The notes beneath the pieces are model-generated. The model was not told where the DNA came from. It did not search any database and saw only the letters and a program-made list of their open reading frames with translations. A DNA stretch of 64,000 nt from Sphingomonas sp. S2-65 (GTDB taxonomy: Bacteria; Pseudomonadota; Alphaproteobacteria; Sphingomonadales; Sphingomonadaceae): assembly GCF_021513175.1 (NCBI RefSeq), contig NZ_CP090953.1, forward strand, positions 1,421,001-1,485,000, in the 5' to 3' direction. Both the position numbers and the translations under genes were made by a program. This document shows, piece after piece, positions 62,622 through 64,000 of this stretch (the stretch's first letter is position 1; each line of letters begins with the position of its first letter).

Positions 62622-64000
62622 TCAATAGGCCCGCGCGACCAGGATGCGCTCGACCGCGGGACGGCCGGTGAAGATGCAGGCGCCTTCCGCCGGAGCTGCG
62701 TCTGCGGGCACGTTGCGGACGGTGAGCTTGAGCTTCTTCAGCCGCTCGACCACCTGGTCGAGCTCGGCACCGGTCGGCTTGGCCCAGTTGACCTCGACCC
62801 AGCCGGGATAGCGGATCTTGTCGTCGAACGCGGCGGCGAGGCCGTCATAGTCGGTGACGTCGCGGCGGATGTTCGTGTGGAGCCGTTCGCGTGCCTGTTC
62901 GTGCAGAATGGTCTGGATGCTTTCCAGCGTCTGCGCCGCATCGGCTAGGAAGTCCGCACGGGCGACCACCGCGCTGTCGAGCTTGCCATCCTCGCGGTAC
63001 AGCCGGTCGCGGCGGACCACCGACACGTTCCCGCCCGCCACGTCGCGGCCACCGACTTCGACGATGATCGGCGCGCCCTTCTTGACCCAGCCCCAGCGCT
63101 TGGTCGCGGCCTTGGCGGGCTTGAGGTCAAGCAGCGCGCGGATAGGCTCGCCCAGTGCGGAGAGCTTGGCGAGATCGGCCTGGAGCGCCTTGCAATAGTC
63201 GATGATCGCCTGATCCTCGGGCACGTCGCGCAACATCGGCACGATCACCACCTGCCACGGCGCAATGCGCGGCGGCACGCGCAGGCCATCATCGTCGCCA
63301 TGTACCATGATGACGCCGCCGATCATCCGGGTAGACACGCCCCAGCTCGTAGTCTGGGCGAGTTCCTGCTGCCCCTCGGCATTCTGGAACTTGATGTTCT
63401 GCGCCGACGAGAAGGTGGTGCCAAGGAAGTGCGACGTGCCGGCCTGGAGCGCCTTGCCGTCCTGCATCATCGCCTCGATCGAATAGGTCGCTACAGCGCC
63501 AGGAAAGCGCTCATGCTCCGGCTTCTCGCCCGCGATCACCGGCATGCCCAGGCAATCCTCGGCGAAGCTGCGATAGACTTCGAGCATCTTCATCGTCTCT
63601 TCGCGCGCTTCCTCGACGGTGGCGTGGGCGGTATGGCCCTCCTGCCACAGGAATTCGGCGGTGCGCAGGAACATGCGGGTGCGCATTTCCCAGCGGACGA
63701 CATTTGCCCACTGATTGATGAGGACGGGCAAGTCGCGCCAGCTCTGCACCCAGCGCGAAAAGGCGGCGCCGATCACAGTCTCCGACGTGGGGCGGACGAC
63801 CAGCGGCTCCTCGAGCTTGGCGTCGGGATCGACTACCAGCTTGCCATTGCCGTCGGATTTGAGCCGGTGGTGGGTGACCACCGCCATTTCCTTGGCGAAA
63901 CCCTCGACATGCTCGGCTTCCTTTTCAAAGTAGCTGAGCGGGATGAAGAGTGGGAAATAGCAATTCTCGTGGCCCGTCGCCTTGATGCGGTCGTCAAGCA
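62622..64000 (-). CDS. proS: prolyl-tRNA synthetase, archaeal/eukaryotic type, 5' end outside window
   Basis: Charges tRNA-Pro. Visible from HENCYFPLFIPLSYFEKEAE through the catalytic core LVVRPTSETVIGAAFSRWV, the QWANVVRWEMRTRMFLRTAEFLWQEGHTAHATVEEA stretch (class II motif 2 region, quoted in part) and GTSHFLGTTFS, to the anticodon-binding domain APWQVVIVPML and a C-terminal ILVARAY. The bacterial-type insertion domain between motifs 2 and 3 is absent. The first part of the gene lies beyond position 64000. Confidence 0.95.
   Translation of the reverse strand, partial: LDDRIKATGHENCYFPLFIPLSYFEKEAEHVEGFAKEMAVVTHHRLKSDGNGKLVVDPDAKLEEPLVVRPTSETVIGAAFSRWVQSWRDLPVLINQWANVVRWEMRTRMFLRTAEFLWQEGHTAHATVEEAREETMKMLEVYRSFAEDCLGMPVIAGEKPEHERFPGAVATYSIEAMMQDGKALQAGTSHFLGTTFSSAQNIKFQNAEGQQELAQTTSWGVSTRMIGGVIMVHGDDDGLRVPPRIAPWQVVIVPMLRDVPEDQAIIDYCKALQADLAKLSALGEPIRALLDLKPAKAATKRWGWVKKGAPIIVEVGGRDVAGGNVSVVRRDRLYREDGKLDSAVVARADFLADAAQTLESIQTILHEQARERLHTNIRRDVTDYDGLAAAFDDKIRYPGWVEVNWAKPTGAELDQVVERLKKLKLTVRNVPADAAPAEGACIFTGRPAVERILVARAY

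Overview
The window is GC-rich chromosomal DNA (roughly two thirds G+C) from an alphaproteobacterium, most likely Sphingomonas or a close relative in the Sphingomonadaceae. The evidence is the rplM-rpsI pair with sphingomonad-style N-terminal extensions, two large TonB-dependent receptors, exosortase-A-type glycosylation genes, an archaeal/eukaryotic-type ProS, and many short G/C-rich palindromic repeats between genes. This is inferred from gene content; no 16S rRNA gene is present. No prophage, transposase, CRISPR array or rRNA operon was found.

Layout. 1-4785 (minus): TonB receptor (frameshifted, runs off the left edge), a secreted carbohydrate-binding-like protein and a second TonB receptor, probably for saccharide uptake. 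4963-7447: heme A synthase, CutA, then rplM-rpsI with promoter and terminator. 7782-10863: a secreted DUF1800/DUF1501 pair. 10989-12580 (minus): metallophosphoesterase and lipid/diacylglycerol kinase-like protein. 12691-18792: an apparent catabolic operon of MFS transporter, a 746-aa protein of unknown function, an SDR, a GH130 enzyme and a small secreted protein. 19106-19179: tRNA-Gly(CCC). 19399-22854: kaiC-kaiB-HWE histidine kinase. 22936-27351: M20 peptidase, CinA-like protein, methionine aminopeptidase and two uncharacterised genes, one behind a stress-type promoter. 27509-29412: glnB-glnA behind a sigma-54 promoter.

29715-38247 holds a large GAF/PAS hybrid kinase, an Old Yellow Enzyme broken by a one-base deletion, a quinone oxidoreductase and a patch of small genes: two divergent DUF6894 genes and a divergent S24-repressor/small-HTH module around a perfect palindrome. 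38317-43188 carries exosortase-A-associated polysaccharide or glycosylation genes. 43253-53476: topoisomerase IB, MscS channel, PutA, MaoC hydratase, thiolase, glucokinase, a stress-type flavin-binding protein behind an EcfG-type promoter, and an intracellular PHA depolymerase. 53732-64000: ABC exporter, a DUF559 nuclease-like gene, an enoyl-reductase-like protein, RNase R, GlpD, PilZ, a 2OG-Fe(II) oxygenase and the 3' part of proS.

The two most unusual items are the DUF559 gene lying between two inverted copies of a roughly 50-bp palindromic repeat, with one copy encoding its last codons, and the four-gene GH130 operon built around an unrecognised 746-aa protein. Two apparent frameshifts, both one-base length changes in GGG runs, could be real mutations or assembly errors.
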